Assembly (NCBI GenBank): GCA_026400435.1
Contig: JAPLOZ010000005.1
Location: 1-64,000, forward strand
Length of the DNA: 64,000 nucleotides
DNA from: Hyphomicrobiales bacterium
Lineage (GTDB): Bacteria; Pseudomonadota; Alphaproteobacteria; Rhizobiales; Rhizobiaceae
Direction of reading: 5' to 3'
Part shown: positions 35,543 to 44,894 of the stretch, one piece after another
Layout: each line of letters begins with the position of its first letter
How positions within the stretch are numbered: position 1 is the first letter of the stretch
The notes under the pieces: generated by a model
Seen by the model: the letters and a program-made list of their open reading frames with translations, nothing else
Told to the model about the DNA's origin: nothing
Database searches by the model: none
Position numbers and translations under genes: made by a program

Positions 35543-35802
35543 TTGGCACCCTCCATTCTGATCGCTGGCCCGGCAGGACTCTGCATCACCATTCGCCCAG
35601 CATATCGCAAATTGCAAGGGTTGCAGAAAGTCGAAACTGCATCGCGTGACCCACCTTTGTTGCGACCCGACAGGCTCGAGGAACTCGCCGGGCGACAACA
35701 CAGCCCGAGCTTGCGCACATCCAGCAGCCATAGACTTGCGCTGAAAGCTATGGTTGCCTTCGACGGCCTACATGCATCGCTGGACAGGGAGGTGTTTCGG
35801 GC

Positions 35803-38800
35803 GTGCAGGGACTGTTCGTCGTCCTCATAGCAGTCGCCTATGTGACGCTGCTCTTTCTGATCGCAAGCCTTGGCGACCGCTGGTCGGCGGCGCGCGGTCC
35901 GGCGCGTACGCGCCCCTACATCTACGCGCTCAGCCTCGCCATCTACTGCACGTCGTGGACCTTCTTCGGCTCGGTCGGCCTCGCAACCGAGCGCGGGCTG
36001 GAATTCCTCGCCATCTACATCGGGCCGATGCTCGTCTTCGTTTTCGGCTTCCCGCTGCTCAGGCGCATCATCGCGCTCGCCAAGGCCGAGAAGATAACCT
36101 CGATCGCCGACTTCCTGGGCGCACGCTACGGCAAGAGCTTCGCGGTCGCGGCAATCGCCACGCTGATCGCTGTCGTGGGCGCGGTTCCCTACATCGCGCT
36201 CCAGCTCAAGGCTATCTCTGGGTCGGTAAGCCTGATGGTAGGCCACTACAGCGGCGCACCCTTTTCCTTCGACCCGTTCGTCAGCGACATCTCGCTGATC
36301 ATAGCGATGCTGCTGGCCCTGTTCGCGGTGCTGTTCGGCACGCGGCACGCGGACGCGACCGAGCACCAGGACGGGCTTGTTCTGGCGGTGGCCGTCGAAT
36401 CCGTGGTCAAGCTCGCCGCCTTTCTGGCGGTCGGCGTCTTCGTCTTCTTCTTCCTGTTCGACGGGCCCGAGGGGCTGTTCGACGCGCTGTCCGCAAGCGC
36501 CGATGTCCAGGCATCGCTCGACTACAGGACATCGCTCGGCACCTGGCTGGTCCTGACCTCGCTCAGCGGCTTCGCCATCATCATGCTGCCGCGGCAATTC
36601 TATGTGATGATCGTCGAGAACCGGGCCGAGACCGAACTGCGGACCGCAACGTGGGTGTTCCCGCTCTATCTGATCGCCATCAACCTCTTCGTGCTGCCGG
36701 TCGCGCTCGCCGGGCTCGTTCTTGTGGGCAACGCCACCAGCAGCGATCTCTACGTCCTGTCGCTGCCCCTGCTCAACGGCCACGATCTGCTCGCAATGGC
36801 AGCTTTCGTCGGCGGCCTCTCGGCGGCGACAGCCATGGTGATCGTGGCGAGCGTCGCCCTGTCGATCATGGTCTCCAACGACCTTGTCATACCGCTGTTC
36901 GTGCGCCGGCTGCTGAAGGGCCAGCCGGCCGAGAACGGCGACTGGTCGAGCCTCATCCTCAACATCCGCCGCGCGTCGATCTTCATCGTCCTGTTCGCGG
37001 CCTTCCTCTACTATCGTGAGAGCACCAACAACGCCCGCCTGGCATCGATCGGCCTGATGTCGTTCGCGGCGATCGCACAATTCGCGCCATCCTTCTTCGG
37101 CGGCCTGATCTGGCGCGGCGCCAACGCGCGGGGCGCAGCCCTTGGCATGACGGCGGGCATCCTGGTTTGGGCCTATACGCTGCTGTTCCCCTCGCTCGCC
37201 CCGCCCAGCACCTCGATACTGGTCGACGGCCTGTTCGGCATCGAGGCGCTGCGCCCGCAGTCCCTGTTCGGTACGGAAGCTGAGCCGCTCAACCACGGGG
37301 TCATGTGGAGCCTGTCGATCAACCTGATCTTCTTCGTGTTCGGCTCGCTGTCGCGTGCTTCCGTGCCGCTGGAACGCATCCAGGCGGCGATCTTCGTGCC
37401 GCGCGACTCGGGCCCCATGCCCAGCCTGAAGCGGTTCCGCACGGCGATCACCGTCAACGACCTCAAGGACACGATCTCGCGCTATCTTGGCGTCGAGCGA
37501 ACCGAGCGTTCCTTCCAGACATTCGAGGGCAGGAACGGCCCGCTGAACGGCAACGGACAGGCCGGGATGGACCTGATCCGGTTCTCCGAGCAGCTGCTTG
37601 CCAGCGCCGTCGGCTCGTCGTCGGCGCGGCTGATACTCTCGCTGCTCGTCAAGCGCGGCGACAGCGATGCGCGTGACACGTTCCGGCTGCTCGACGACGC
37701 GACCGAGGCCCTGCAGCACAATCGCGACCTGCTGCAGATCGCCCTCGACCAGATGGAACAGGGCATAACGGTGTTCGACCAGGACTTCAGGCTGACCTGC
37801 TGGAACCGGCAGTACCGCAGGCTGTTCGACCTGCCCGACCAGATGGGCCAGGTCGGCGTTTCGCTCTACGAGATCCTCGGCCACCTGGTGCAGCGCGGCG
37901 ATATCCAGCCGGACGCGCGGGTCACGGTGCTCGACCGCATGTCGACTTTCGGCGTGCCTTGGCAACTGGAACTCAAGACCAGCGGCAGGGTCATCGAGCT
38001 ACGCTCCAACCCGATGCCTGACGGCGGCATCGTGGCGACTTACGCCGACATCACGCAGCGCGTGGAGGCCGATATCGCGCTCAAGCGCGCCAACGAATCG
38101 CTGGAGCAGCGGGTTGCGCGCCGCACCGCCGAACTGACGCGGGTGAACGAAGAACTGGCGCAGGCGCAGATGTTCGCGGAGGAGGCCAACCTCGGCAAGA
38201 CGCGGTTCCTGGCCGCGGCCGGCCACGACATCCTGCAGCCGCTCAACGCCGCGCGCCTCTATTGCTCGTCCCTTCTCGAAAAGGCCGGCCAGGGGCCAAC
38301 GGGCGACGCCGCCGCCAACATCGAATCCTCGCTGGAATCGGTCGAGACCATCCTTGGCGCGGTGCTGGATATTTCGCGGCTTGACGCCGGGGCGATGAAG
38401 CCGGCCGAAACCGTATTCCGGCTCGACGGGCTGCTGCGGCAGGTCGGAACCGACCTGCAGCCGCTGGCCGCCGAGAAGAAACTCGAACTGACGATAGTTC
38501 CGTCTTCGCTGGCCGTCCGAACCGACCGCAACCTGTTGCGGCGGCTGATCCAGAACCTCGTTTCCAACGCTGTCAAATACACCCGCACGGGCCGCATCCT
38601 GGTCGGCGTGCGACGCCGGGGGGGACTGGCCGAAATCCAGGTATTCGATACCGGCATCGGCATTCCGGTCGACAAACTGTCGTCGATCTTCGGCGAGTTC
38701 ACCCGGCTCGAGGAAGGTGCGAGGGAAGCACAGGGGCTTGGCCTCGGCCTGTCGATCGTCGACCGAATCGCGCGCGTCCTGCGGCTGGAACTGCAGGTCG

Positions 38801-39294
38801 ATTCCGGGCGCGGCAAGGGTACCCGGTTCTCCGTTATCCTGCCGCTCACCGAAGCCGAACAGCATACCCCCACGACGCCGGCCACGATCGCAACGTTGCC
38901 GGGCGCCGCGCTGACTGGAATGCGGGTGCTGTGCGTCGACAACGACCGGCGTATCCTGGAAGGGATGCGGCTTCTGCTCGAGGGCTGGGGCTGCGAGGTG
39001 CTGGTCCACTCCGGCTCCACGTCGCTGGCTTCCGCCGGCAGCATCGGCATACCGGACATCATACTTGCCGACTACCACCTCGACAGCGAGACGGGCCTCG
39101 ACCTGATCGGCCAGTTGCGCGACCGTTTCGGCGAAATTGTCCCCGCGGTGCTGGTGACTGCCGACCGGTCGAGCGACGTGCGACAGGCGGCGGAGCGCCT
39201 CGACGTGCCGGTCATCAACAAACCGCTCAAGCCTGCGGTGCTGCGCGCGCTGATCACCCGCATCCGCCGCATGACGACGGCCGTCGCCGAATAA
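35803..39294 (+). CDS. Hybrid sensor histidine kinase with SSS transporter-like N-terminus
   Basis: This 1163-residue sensor has four parts: a sodium/solute symporter (SSS)-like membrane domain of about 13 helices (residues 1-500), a linker and PAS domain (about 620-760, with NRQYRRLFDLPDQ), a coiled coil, a histidine kinase (phospho-acceptor His808 in AAGHDILQPL, N box NLVSNAVKYTRT, G boxes DTGIGIP and GLGLGLSIVD) and a C-terminal receiver with phospho-acceptor Asp1090 (ILADYHLD). This is the CbrA-like architecture, where a transporter domain may sense or couple to a nutrient. A GTG start at 35803 follows AGGGAGG. It converges on the response regulator gene at 39301-39960. Confidence 0.92.
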   Translation: MQGLFVVLIAVAYVTLLFLIASLGDRWSAARGPARTRPYIYALSLAIYCTSWTFFGSVGLATERGLEFLAIYIGPMLVFVFGFPLLRRIIALAKAEKITSIADFLGARYGKSFAVAAIATLIAVVGAVPYIALQLKAISGSVSLMVGHYSGAPFSFDPFVSDISLIIAMLLALFAVLFGTRHADATEHQDGLVLAVAVESVVKLAAFLAVGVFVFFFLFDGPEGLFDALSASADVQASLDYRTSLGTWLVLTSLSGFAIIMLPRQFYVMIVENRAETELRTATWVFPLYLIAINLFVLPVALAGLVLVGNATSSDLYVLSLPLLNGHDLLAMAAFVGGLSAATAMVIVASVALSIMVSNDLVIPLFVRRLLKGQPAENGDWSSLILNIRRASIFIVLFAAFLYYRESTNNARLASIGLMSFAAIAQFAPSFFGGLIWRGANARGAALGMTAGILVWAYTLLFPSLAPPSTSILVDGLFGIEALRPQSLFGTEAEPLNHGVMWSLSINLIFFVFGSLSRASVPLERIQAAIFVPRDSGPMPSLKRFRTAITVNDLKDTISRYLGVERTERSFQTFEGRNGPLNGNGQAGMDLIRFSEQLLASAVGSSSARLILSLLVKRGDSDARDTFRLLDDATEALQHNRDLLQIALDQMEQGITVFDQDFRLTCWNRQYRRLFDLPDQMGQVGVSLYEILGHLVQRGDIQPDARVTVLDRMSTFGVPWQLELKTSGRVIELRSNPMPDGGIVATYADITQRVEADIALKRANESLEQRVARRTAELTRVNEELAQAQMFAEEANLGKTRFLAAAGHDILQPLNAARLYCSSLLEKAGQGPTGDAAANIESSLESVETILGAVLDISRLDAGAMKPAETVFRLDGLLRQVGTDLQPLAAEKKLELTIVPSSLAVRTDRNLLRRLIQNLVSNAVKYTRTGRILVGVRRRGGLAEIQVFDTGIGIPVDKLSSIFGEFTRLEEGAREAQGLGLGLSIVDRIARVLRLELQVDSGRGKGTRFSVILPLTEAEQHTPTTPATIATLPGAALTGMRVLCVDNDRRILEGMRLLLEGWGCEVLVHSGSTSLASAGSIGIPDIILADYHLDSETGLDLIGQLRDRFGEIVPAVLVTADRSSDVRQAAERLDVPVINKPLKPAVLRALITRIRRMTTAVAE

Positions 39295-39300
39295 CCCGGT

Positions 39301-39960
39301 TCAGACCGACGGCTGCTGAGCATCGGTGCCAATGCGCGCAAGCAGGATGACGGCCTGGGTTCGGCTGTCCACCGCCAGCTTGTGGAGCACCGCCGAGACA
39401 TGCGCCTTGATCGTGGCTTCCGAGACGCCAAGTTCGTAGGCGATCTGCTTGTTGAGAAGCCCTTCCGCCAGCATGCCCAGCACGCGCGTCTGCTGCGGGG
39501 TCAGCGACTGAAGGCGCTTGATGAGATCGGAAATCTCAGCATCCCTCTCAACGCCGAGATCGATGCCGGCCGGCGCCGTGACCCCGCCGCCAAGCACTGT
39601 GTCGACCGCGGCGCGAATGTCCTCCATGCTGGCCGACTTCGAAATGAATCCGGACGCCCCGAGTTCGAGTGCACGGCGGATCGTCTGCGCGTCGTCATGC
39701 GCCGAAACGACAACCAGCGGAACGGTTGCGTTGATGCCCCTCAGCGAAATCAGCCCGGACAGCCCCGCGGCGCCTGGCATTGCAAGGTCGAGGAGCACCA
39801 GATCGATCTCCTCGTTTCCGGCGAGCAGCGACTTGGCGCTGTCGAAGTCGCCGGCCTCAAGGATGGAAGCGACATCGCCGATGCCGGCGAGCGCCTGCTT
39901 GAGGGCGCCGCGGAAAAGCGGGTGGTCGTCCGCGATCACGAACTTGTAGCCAGACGGCAA
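39301..39960 (-). CDS. NarL/LuxR-family response regulator
   Basis: This 219-residue two-domain regulator has an N-terminal receiver (acidic pair D11-D12, phospho-acceptor Asp58 in LVLLDLAMPG, conserved Lys in FISKSAS) and a C-terminal LuxR-type helix-turn-helix (about 150-215, LTPQQTRVLGMLAEGLLNKQIAYELGVSEATIKAHVSAVL). The TTG start at 39960 follows GGGAGGGG. It converges on the hybrid kinase gene and is the natural partner; the kinase's own receiver would then relay or compete. Target genes are not known. Confidence 0.93.
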   Translation of the reverse strand: MPSGYKFVIADDHPLFRGALKQALAGIGDVASILEAGDFDSAKSLLAGNEEIDLVLLDLAMPGAAGLSGLISLRGINATVPLVVVSAHDDAQTIRRALELGASGFISKSASMEDIRAAVDTVLGGGVTAPAGIDLGVERDAEISDLIKRLQSLTPQQTRVLGMLAEGLLNKQIAYELGVSEATIKAHVSAVLHKLAVDSRTQAVILLARIGTDAQQPSV

Positions 39961-40062
39961 AAATCCCCTCCCGCTTCACCCGCGCCTTGTTTCCGGCGCG
40001 GCTAGGCTGCCGATTATGCGGCGCAAACCTGCATTTACAAGCGGCAATGCCGCCGTTCCGCG

Positions 40063-40518
40063 TCAGGTCCGGTCGGCTCCCGGTTCGGTCGGCTTCGCGT
40101 TCTCGTTTTCGAGATCCTTCACGATGGCCATGAATCCGCGGAAGAAGCGTTCCATATAGCTCATCGTCTTGTTGAAGTCCTCCTCGGTCGGCAGCGTCTT
40201 CTCGATCCGGGCGGCCAATGAGTTCTCAAGCCTGGCTACGCGCTCGTCGAGGGCCTTCACCTCGGCCAGCCGGCCCTCGAGCGCTTCCATGTCGGACCGC
40301 AGGCGATCCATCTCGTCCTGCATGGCGGTTCGCTCGTCGGCCGCCAAGCGGCAGACCAGTTCGCCCCAGCGCTCCTGACAGATCGACATCTCGCCGGTGC
40401 GGGTATCCATGCGGACATAACCGTCCGGTGTCCTTTCCAGGCGAAAGCGGTCGGGTTCGGCGGCGGTGGCGCCCGAGACGGCAAGCAGGACGGCTAGGGT
40501 CAAGGCGATCTGGCGCAT
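40063..40518 (-). CDS. Exported coiled-coil protein of unknown function
   Basis: This 151-residue protein has a signal peptide (MRQIALTLAVLLAVSGATAAEP) and a mature part that begins with a short domain with two cysteines (SICQERWGELVCRL), which could form a disulfide. It continues as a long heptad-patterned coiled coil from about residue 65 to 130 (DEMDRLRSDMEALEGRLAEVKALDERVARLE). GGAGG lies 4-5 bases before the ATG at 40518, so I prefer it over the ATG at 40530. I do not recognise a family. It faces the periplasm and may form oligomers. Confidence 0.8.
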   Translation of the reverse strand: MRQIALTLAVLLAVSGATAAEPDRFRLERTPDGYVRMDTRTGEMSICQERWGELVCRLAADERTAMQDEMDRLRSDMEALEGRLAEVKALDERVARLENSLAARIEKTLPTEEDFNKTMSYMERFFRGFMAIVKDLENENAKPTEPGADRT

Positions 40519-40650
40519 GGTATCCTCCATTCGCTGAATCCGGTCGAAACCTGTTAAATCTTATCCGATTCTCGCGCTGTTTTGCGCCAAAATTGGGGAC
40601 ATGGAGGCCTTTGGCTTCCGCGCCCGGCGGTTTCGGCCTATAGGCGCGCG

Positions 40651-40998
40651 ATGGCAAGAACGATCTACAAGATCTGTACCGAAACGGCATGGCGCGACGC
40701 CGAGCGGGCTGGACGCTTCGACGGCGCACCGATCGACCTGGCCGACGGCTATATCCATTTCTCCACGGGCGAGCAGGTGAAGGAGACCGCAGCGAAACAT
40801 TTCGCGGGCCAGCGCGACCTGCTGCTGGCGGCGTTCGACGCCGAAGCGCTCGGCGGCGCGCTCAGGTGGGAGGCGTCGCGCGGCGGCGCGCTGTTTCCGC
40901 ACCTCTATGCGACTGTCGACCCGTCGACGGCCCTATGGGTCAAGCCGCTGACGCTCGGAACTGATGGCAGCCACATCTTCCCGGCGGCCTTGTCATGA
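40651..40998 (+). CDS. DUF952 family protein
   Basis: This 115-residue cytoplasmic protein matches DUF952, with the family landmarks IYKICTETAWRDAERAGRF, DGYIHFSTGEQVKETAAKHF and LFPHLYATVDPSTA. The fold's function is unknown in my knowledge. The stop overlaps the pyrD start by ATGA, so the two are co-translated. The longer upstream frame is not coding. Confidence 0.88.
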   Translation: MARTIYKICTETAWRDAERAGRFDGAPIDLADGYIHFSTGEQVKETAAKHFAGQRDLLLAAFDAEALGGALRWEASRGGALFPHLYATVDPSTALWVKPLTLGTDGSHIFPAALS

Positions 40999-42089
40999 TA
41001 CTTGACGCATTGGAGCGGCTCGGACGACGGGGCCTTTTCCGCCTCGACCCTGAGACCGCCCACGGCCTGTCGATTGCGGCTTTGAAGACCGGATTGCCGG
41101 TGGCGACGGCGCCGCGGCTCGACCAGCGCCTGAGGACAACAGTCGCCGGGCTGACCTTCGACAATCCACTCGGCATGGCCGCGGGCTACGACAAGAACGC
41201 CGAGGTTCCCGACGCGCTGCTCAACCTCGGCTTCGGCTTCGCCGAAGTGGGCACGGTGACGCCGCAGCCGCAGCAGGGCAACCCCAAGCCGCGCATCTTC
41301 CGGCTTGCCGATGACCAGGCGGTCATCAACCGGCTGGGCTTCAACAACGAAGGCCACGATGCGGCCGAGCGCCGCCTTGCCGCGCGGGCGTGGCGGGCGG
41401 GCGTGGTCGGGGTCAACATCGGCGCCAACAAGGACAGCGCCGACCGCATGCGCGACTATGAACTCGGGGTTGAACGCTTCGCGCCGCTGGCCGCCTACCT
41501 CACGGTCAACATCTCCTCGCCCAATACGCCCGGCCTGCGCGACATGCAGGCGCGCGCGAGCCTGGCGGAACTGCTGGCGAAGGTGGTCGTCGCCCGCGAC
41601 CGGGCCGTGGCGACGGCCGGGCGCAAGGTTCCGCTGTTCCTGAAAATCGCACCCGATCTGCACGAAGCCGACCTGGCCGACATAGCCGCCGAGGTGCTCG
41701 ACAAAGGCGTTGAGGGCGTCATCGTCTCCAACACGACGATCGCGCGCCCCGCCCTGCGATCATCGGCGAATACGGCTGAGACTGGCGGCCTGTCGGGCCG
41801 TCCGCTGTTCGAACGATCGACAATCGCGCTGGCGAGGATGCGCAGGCTGCTTGGCCCTGAGGTCGCGCTGATCGGGGTCGGCGGCGTCGACAGCGCCGAT
41901 ACCGCGCTCGAAAAAATCCGCGCCGGGGCCGATCTCGTCCAGCTCTACACGGGCATGATCTATGCGGGGCCTGCCCTGCCCGGCCGGATCGTCAAGGATT
42001 TCTCGCGGTTGCTCGACAAGGAGGGTTTGCGCTCGCTGGACGAAATCCGCGACAGCAGGGTCGCAGACTGGGCCGACAAGCCGCTCTAG
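40995..42089 (+). CDS. pyrD: Dihydroorotate dehydrogenase (quinone)
   Basis: This 364-residue class 2 enzyme oxidises dihydroorotate to orotate in pyrimidine synthesis, with FMN and the quinone pool at the inner membrane. The class 2 N-terminal helical segment (LDPETAHGLSIAALK) precedes the barrel. Family motifs are FDNPLGMAAGYDKNAE, EVGTVTPQPQQGNPKPR, NRLGFNNEG, NISSPNTPGLRDMQ (catalytic Ser region) and the phosphate-binding GVGGVDSADTALEKIRAGADLVQLYT. It overlaps the convergent MATE gene by four bases. Confidence 0.96.
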   Translation: MILDALERLGRRGLFRLDPETAHGLSIAALKTGLPVATAPRLDQRLRTTVAGLTFDNPLGMAAGYDKNAEVPDALLNLGFGFAEVGTVTPQPQQGNPKPRIFRLADDQAVINRLGFNNEGHDAAERRLAARAWRAGVVGVNIGANKDSADRMRDYELGVERFAPLAAYLTVNISSPNTPGLRDMQARASLAELLAKVVVARDRAVATAGRKVPLFLKIAPDLHEADLADIAAEVLDKGVEGVIVSNTTIARPALRSSANTAETGGLSGRPLFERSTIALARMRRLLGPEVALIGVGGVDSADTALEKIRAGADLVQLYTGMIYAGPALPGRIVKDFSRLLDKEGLRSLDEIRDSRVADWADKPL

Positions 42090-43420
42090 ATTCCGTTGCG
42101 CAGCCTCATTCTCAGGGTGGCGAGCAGGCTCACCCCCCTGCACAGCAGGAAGACATGCAGCGATGCCCACAAGCCCGAATTGCCGAACCGAGGCGCGAGC
42201 GTGAAAAGCACGGCGCAGAAGACCAGGAATGACCCAAGCATCATGTTGCGCATGTCGCGCGACCACGTGGCTCCAATGAAGATGCCGTCCATCTGGAAGG
42301 CGAGGACGCCCGAGAGCGCCGTGAGTGCTGCCCAGGGCAGATACGCTACCGCCGACGCCCTGACATCCTCGGCCGTGGTGATGACCGCGATCAGTTCGGC
42401 GCCGAAGGCAAGTGTCGCCAGCACAACAAGCGCCGCAAGCGCGAACCCCCAGAGCAGGGTGAGACGCACCGCGCGCCGGAAGGATTCGACATGGCGCGCA
42501 CCGACCGCGCGCCCCACCAGTTGCTCGGCGGCGGTGGCGAAACCGTCGAGGAAGAAGCCCGCGATCATGAAGAAGTTCATCAGAACGGCGTTCGCCGCCA
42601 GCGTGACCGTTCCGAACTGCGCGCCCTGCCTTGTAAACAGCGCGAACGCGGCCAGCAGCGTGAAGGAGCGGATCATGATGTCGCGGTTGAGCGCGATCAT
42701 GCGGGCGAAGGCGCGCCTGTCGAACAGGCGTGCCCGGCCCAGCGCGGGCGCTCTGGAAAAGCGTTGCAGAACAATCGCGATGCCCAGCAGCATCGCCGCC
42801 AGTTCGCCGCCGAAGGTGCCCCATGCTACGCCTGCCACGCCCCAGCCAAGCTTGAGGCCCAACAGGACCGACAGGACCATGTTGATACCGTTGAGCACCA
42901 GTTGAAGCAGCAGAGCCAGCCCGCCCTCGCCGCGACCAAGCACATAGCCAAGGATCGCATAGTTGATCAGCGAGAAGGGCGCTGCCAGAAGCCGGATGCC
43001 GACATAGGTCGCCATGGCGTCGTTGACCTCGGGGCCGGCCCCCATGAACCACTGGCCCGCCAGCACCAGGAGCGGAGCAAGTGCTGCAAGCGCCACCCCG
43101 GCGAATGCCGCGATCGCGAACGCGCGCCAAAACACCGCCTGCTGCTCGGCCTCGTCGCCGCGCCCGTAGGCCTGCGCGACCAGCCCGGTGGTGCCTGACC
43201 GCACGAAGTTGAACGTGGTGAAGACGACATCGAAGACAAGCGCGCCGGTGGCCAGCCCGCCAAGCAGCGCGGCGCTGCCGAACTGGCCGACGACCGCCGT
43301 GTCCACCAGTCCGAGCAACGGCGTCGTCATATAGGCGATCGTCATCGGCACGGCGATCGCCAGCACCGAGCGATGGGTCACCGAAAACGGTCTGCTTGCC
43401 GGTTGCGCTGGCTGATCCAA
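42086..43420 (-). CDS. MATE-family efflux transporter (DinF-like)
   Basis: This 444-residue inner-membrane protein has about twelve helices in two six-helix halves and the MatE pattern; the segment MTIAYMTTPLLGLVDTAVVGQFGSAALLGGLATGALVFDVVF at the start is typical of the DinF branch. MATE pumps export cationic drugs or metabolites with sodium or protons. The TTG start at 43420 has a GAGAGGA site upstream. It is preceded on the same strand by a short membrane protein gene, 100 bases apart. The substrate is unknown. Confidence 0.92.
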   Translation of the reverse strand: MDQPAQPASRPFSVTHRSVLAIAVPMTIAYMTTPLLGLVDTAVVGQFGSAALLGGLATGALVFDVVFTTFNFVRSGTTGLVAQAYGRGDEAEQQAVFWRAFAIAAFAGVALAALAPLLVLAGQWFMGAGPEVNDAMATYVGIRLLAAPFSLINYAILGYVLGRGEGGLALLLQLVLNGINMVLSVLLGLKLGWGVAGVAWGTFGGELAAMLLGIAIVLQRFSRAPALGRARLFDRRAFARMIALNRDIMIRSFTLLAAFALFTRQGAQFGTVTLAANAVLMNFFMIAGFFLDGFATAAEQLVGRAVGARHVESFRRAVRLTLLWGFALAALVVLATLAFGAELIAVITTAEDVRASAVAYLPWAALTALSGVLAFQMDGIFIGATWSRDMRNMMLGSFLVFCAVLFTLAPRFGNSGLWASLHVFLLCRGVSLLATLRMRLRNGI

Positions 43421-43520
43421 ATGCGATCCTCTCAGGACCGGTCTGCATCAGCTTTCGGTGACGCGCAATCGCGGGCCGCCAGCGTGCCAAACGAAAAGCC
43501 CGTGCTGGTTCAGTCGGCCA

Positions 43521-43784
43521 CTATTTGCGGTAGCTGAACAGCCGAAGCAGAATGAAGGCGGGAATGACGATCGCGGCGCCCAACAGGAAATAGCCGACGA
43601 AGCGGTCGACCGCCCTGAAGCCCATGTTCCAGAGATCGACGAAAAAATCGCGGACGCCATAGAGCACGTCGAACGGCGACCATCCGAATGCGCTCATCAC
43701 CACGCCGACCAGGAACGAGATGACGACGAGCTTGAGCAGCACGCGAAGCGGCGAGTCGCCGAGAAAGCGGTCGAGTGACGACAA
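43521..43784 (-). CDS. Small membrane protein (DUF6460-like)
   Basis: This 87-residue protein has two predicted membrane helices (LLKLVVISFLVGVVMSAFGW and GYFLLGAAIVIPAFILLRLF) around an aromatic linker. It resembles a small membrane protein family common in Hyphomicrobiales, which I recall as DUF6460, but the assignment is by eye. The TTG start at 43784 follows GGGGGAA. Function unknown. Confidence 0.75.
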   Translation of the reverse strand: MSSLDRFLGDSPLRVLLKLVVISFLVGVVMSAFGWSPFDVLYGVRDFFVDLWNMGFRAVDRFVGYFLLGAAIVIPAFILLRLFSYRK

Positions 43785-43893
43785 GGTCGTTCCCCCAAAG
43801 ATTGAGCCGCCACGACATACGCATTCGCCCGGCGGCGTTCAAGTCGCCGCGCCCGCGTGGCCCAAGACTGCCGCCCGGGCAGACCCCTGCTGC

Positions 43894-44808
43894 CTACTTC
43901 ACGAACGGCTTCAGCACGTCGCGGGCAAGCAGGAAGCCGCGCTTGATCGCCGCGTCGCTGCCTTCGAAGCGGCGATCCTCGTGCTCGATGATGACCGTGC
44001 CGTCATAGCCCGCCCGGTAGAGCCCGGAGAAAAAGCCGTTCCAGTCGACCTCGCCAAGCCCCGGCATGCGCGGGACCTGCCAGCCTATGCCCTCGGACAT
44101 GATGCCGTGCTCATAGAGGCCGTCGCGGTCGATCATCAGGTCCTTGGCATGGACATGGAACATGTGCTTGCCGAACTCGCGGATGAAGCGTTGTTGGTCG
44201 ATCATCTGCCAGACGAGATGCGAGGGGTCGTAGTTCATGCCGACCTCGCCCTTCCACTCCTCGATGATGCGGCGCCAGATGAGTGGCGAATAGGCGATGT
44301 TGTGCCCACCCGGCCATTCGTCATAGCTGAAGATCATCGGGCAGTTCTCGAAGGCTAGTCGGACGGCGTTGTCGCGGGCGAAGGCGATGATATCGGGCCA
44401 GACCTTGCGGGCTTCCTGCCAGTTGGCCTCGACGTTCTGCGCGGCGTCTCCGCCGCAGAAGGTGTTGACCAGGCCGACACCCATCCTGCTGGCGCCGACG
44501 ATGACCTTCTTCAGGTGGTCTATGACAGCCATGCGGTGCGCTTTGTCGGGATGCAGCGGGTTCGGATAATAGCCGAGCGCGGAGACCTCGAGGCCCTTCT
44601 TCTTCAGCTTCGCGACGATTGCCTTGCCTTGCGCGGCGGAGATCGAAGCGACGTCGATGTGGCTGGTGCCGGCGTAGCGGCGCGTGGGACCCGATGATCT
44701 CGGCCAGCAGGCGATCTCCAGCGCCTGGAAGCCTTCCGAAGCCGCCCAGTCGGCAACCTTGTCGAGCGGGGTGTCCGAAAAAGGCGCAGTCAGAATTCCA
44801 AGCTTCAA
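43894..44808 (-). CDS. Xylose isomerase-like TIM-barrel protein (sugar phosphate isomerase/epimerase)
   Basis: This 304-residue protein has the AP-endonuclease-2/xylose-isomerase TIM-barrel fold used by sugar and inositol isomerases and epimerases. It starts MKLGILTAPFSDTPLDKVADWAASEGFQALEIACWP and has metal-ligand candidates in LAFENCP, NYDPSHLVWQ, FHVHAKD and VIIEHEDR. The TTG start at 44808 follows GGGAGGA; the longer frame upstream is not preferred. Such enzymes act on inositol or ketose intermediates, but the specific substrate cannot be read. Confidence 0.87.
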   Translation of the reverse strand: MKLGILTAPFSDTPLDKVADWAASEGFQALEIACWPRSSGPTRRYAGTSHIDVASISAAQGKAIVAKLKKKGLEVSALGYYPNPLHPDKAHRMAVIDHLKKVIVGASRMGVGLVNTFCGGDAAQNVEANWQEARKVWPDIIAFARDNAVRLAFENCPMIFSYDEWPGGHNIAYSPLIWRRIIEEWKGEVGMNYDPSHLVWQMIDQQRFIREFGKHMFHVHAKDLMIDRDGLYEHGIMSEGIGWQVPRMPGLGEVDWNGFFSGLYRAGYDGTVIIEHEDRRFEGSDAAIKRGFLLARDVLKPFVK

Positions 44809-44894
44809 GGCGGTCCTCCCAGATCCATGTCTTTCGCGTGAAGGCAGACTTATCGAACGGAAGCCCGCTTCTGGCAAGACTTGCGGCCGAGCGC

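Noticed and set aside
35539-37965. Minus-strand open frame of more than 800 codons antisense to the hybrid kinase
   Set aside because: The translation is dominated by charged, repetitive residues and lacks any fold; the plus-strand kinase has complete domain motifs.
41760-43490. Minus-strand 576-codon frame over pyrD and the MATE gene
   Set aside because: It is out of frame with the MATE protein and lacks domains, while both neighbouring genes are well supported.
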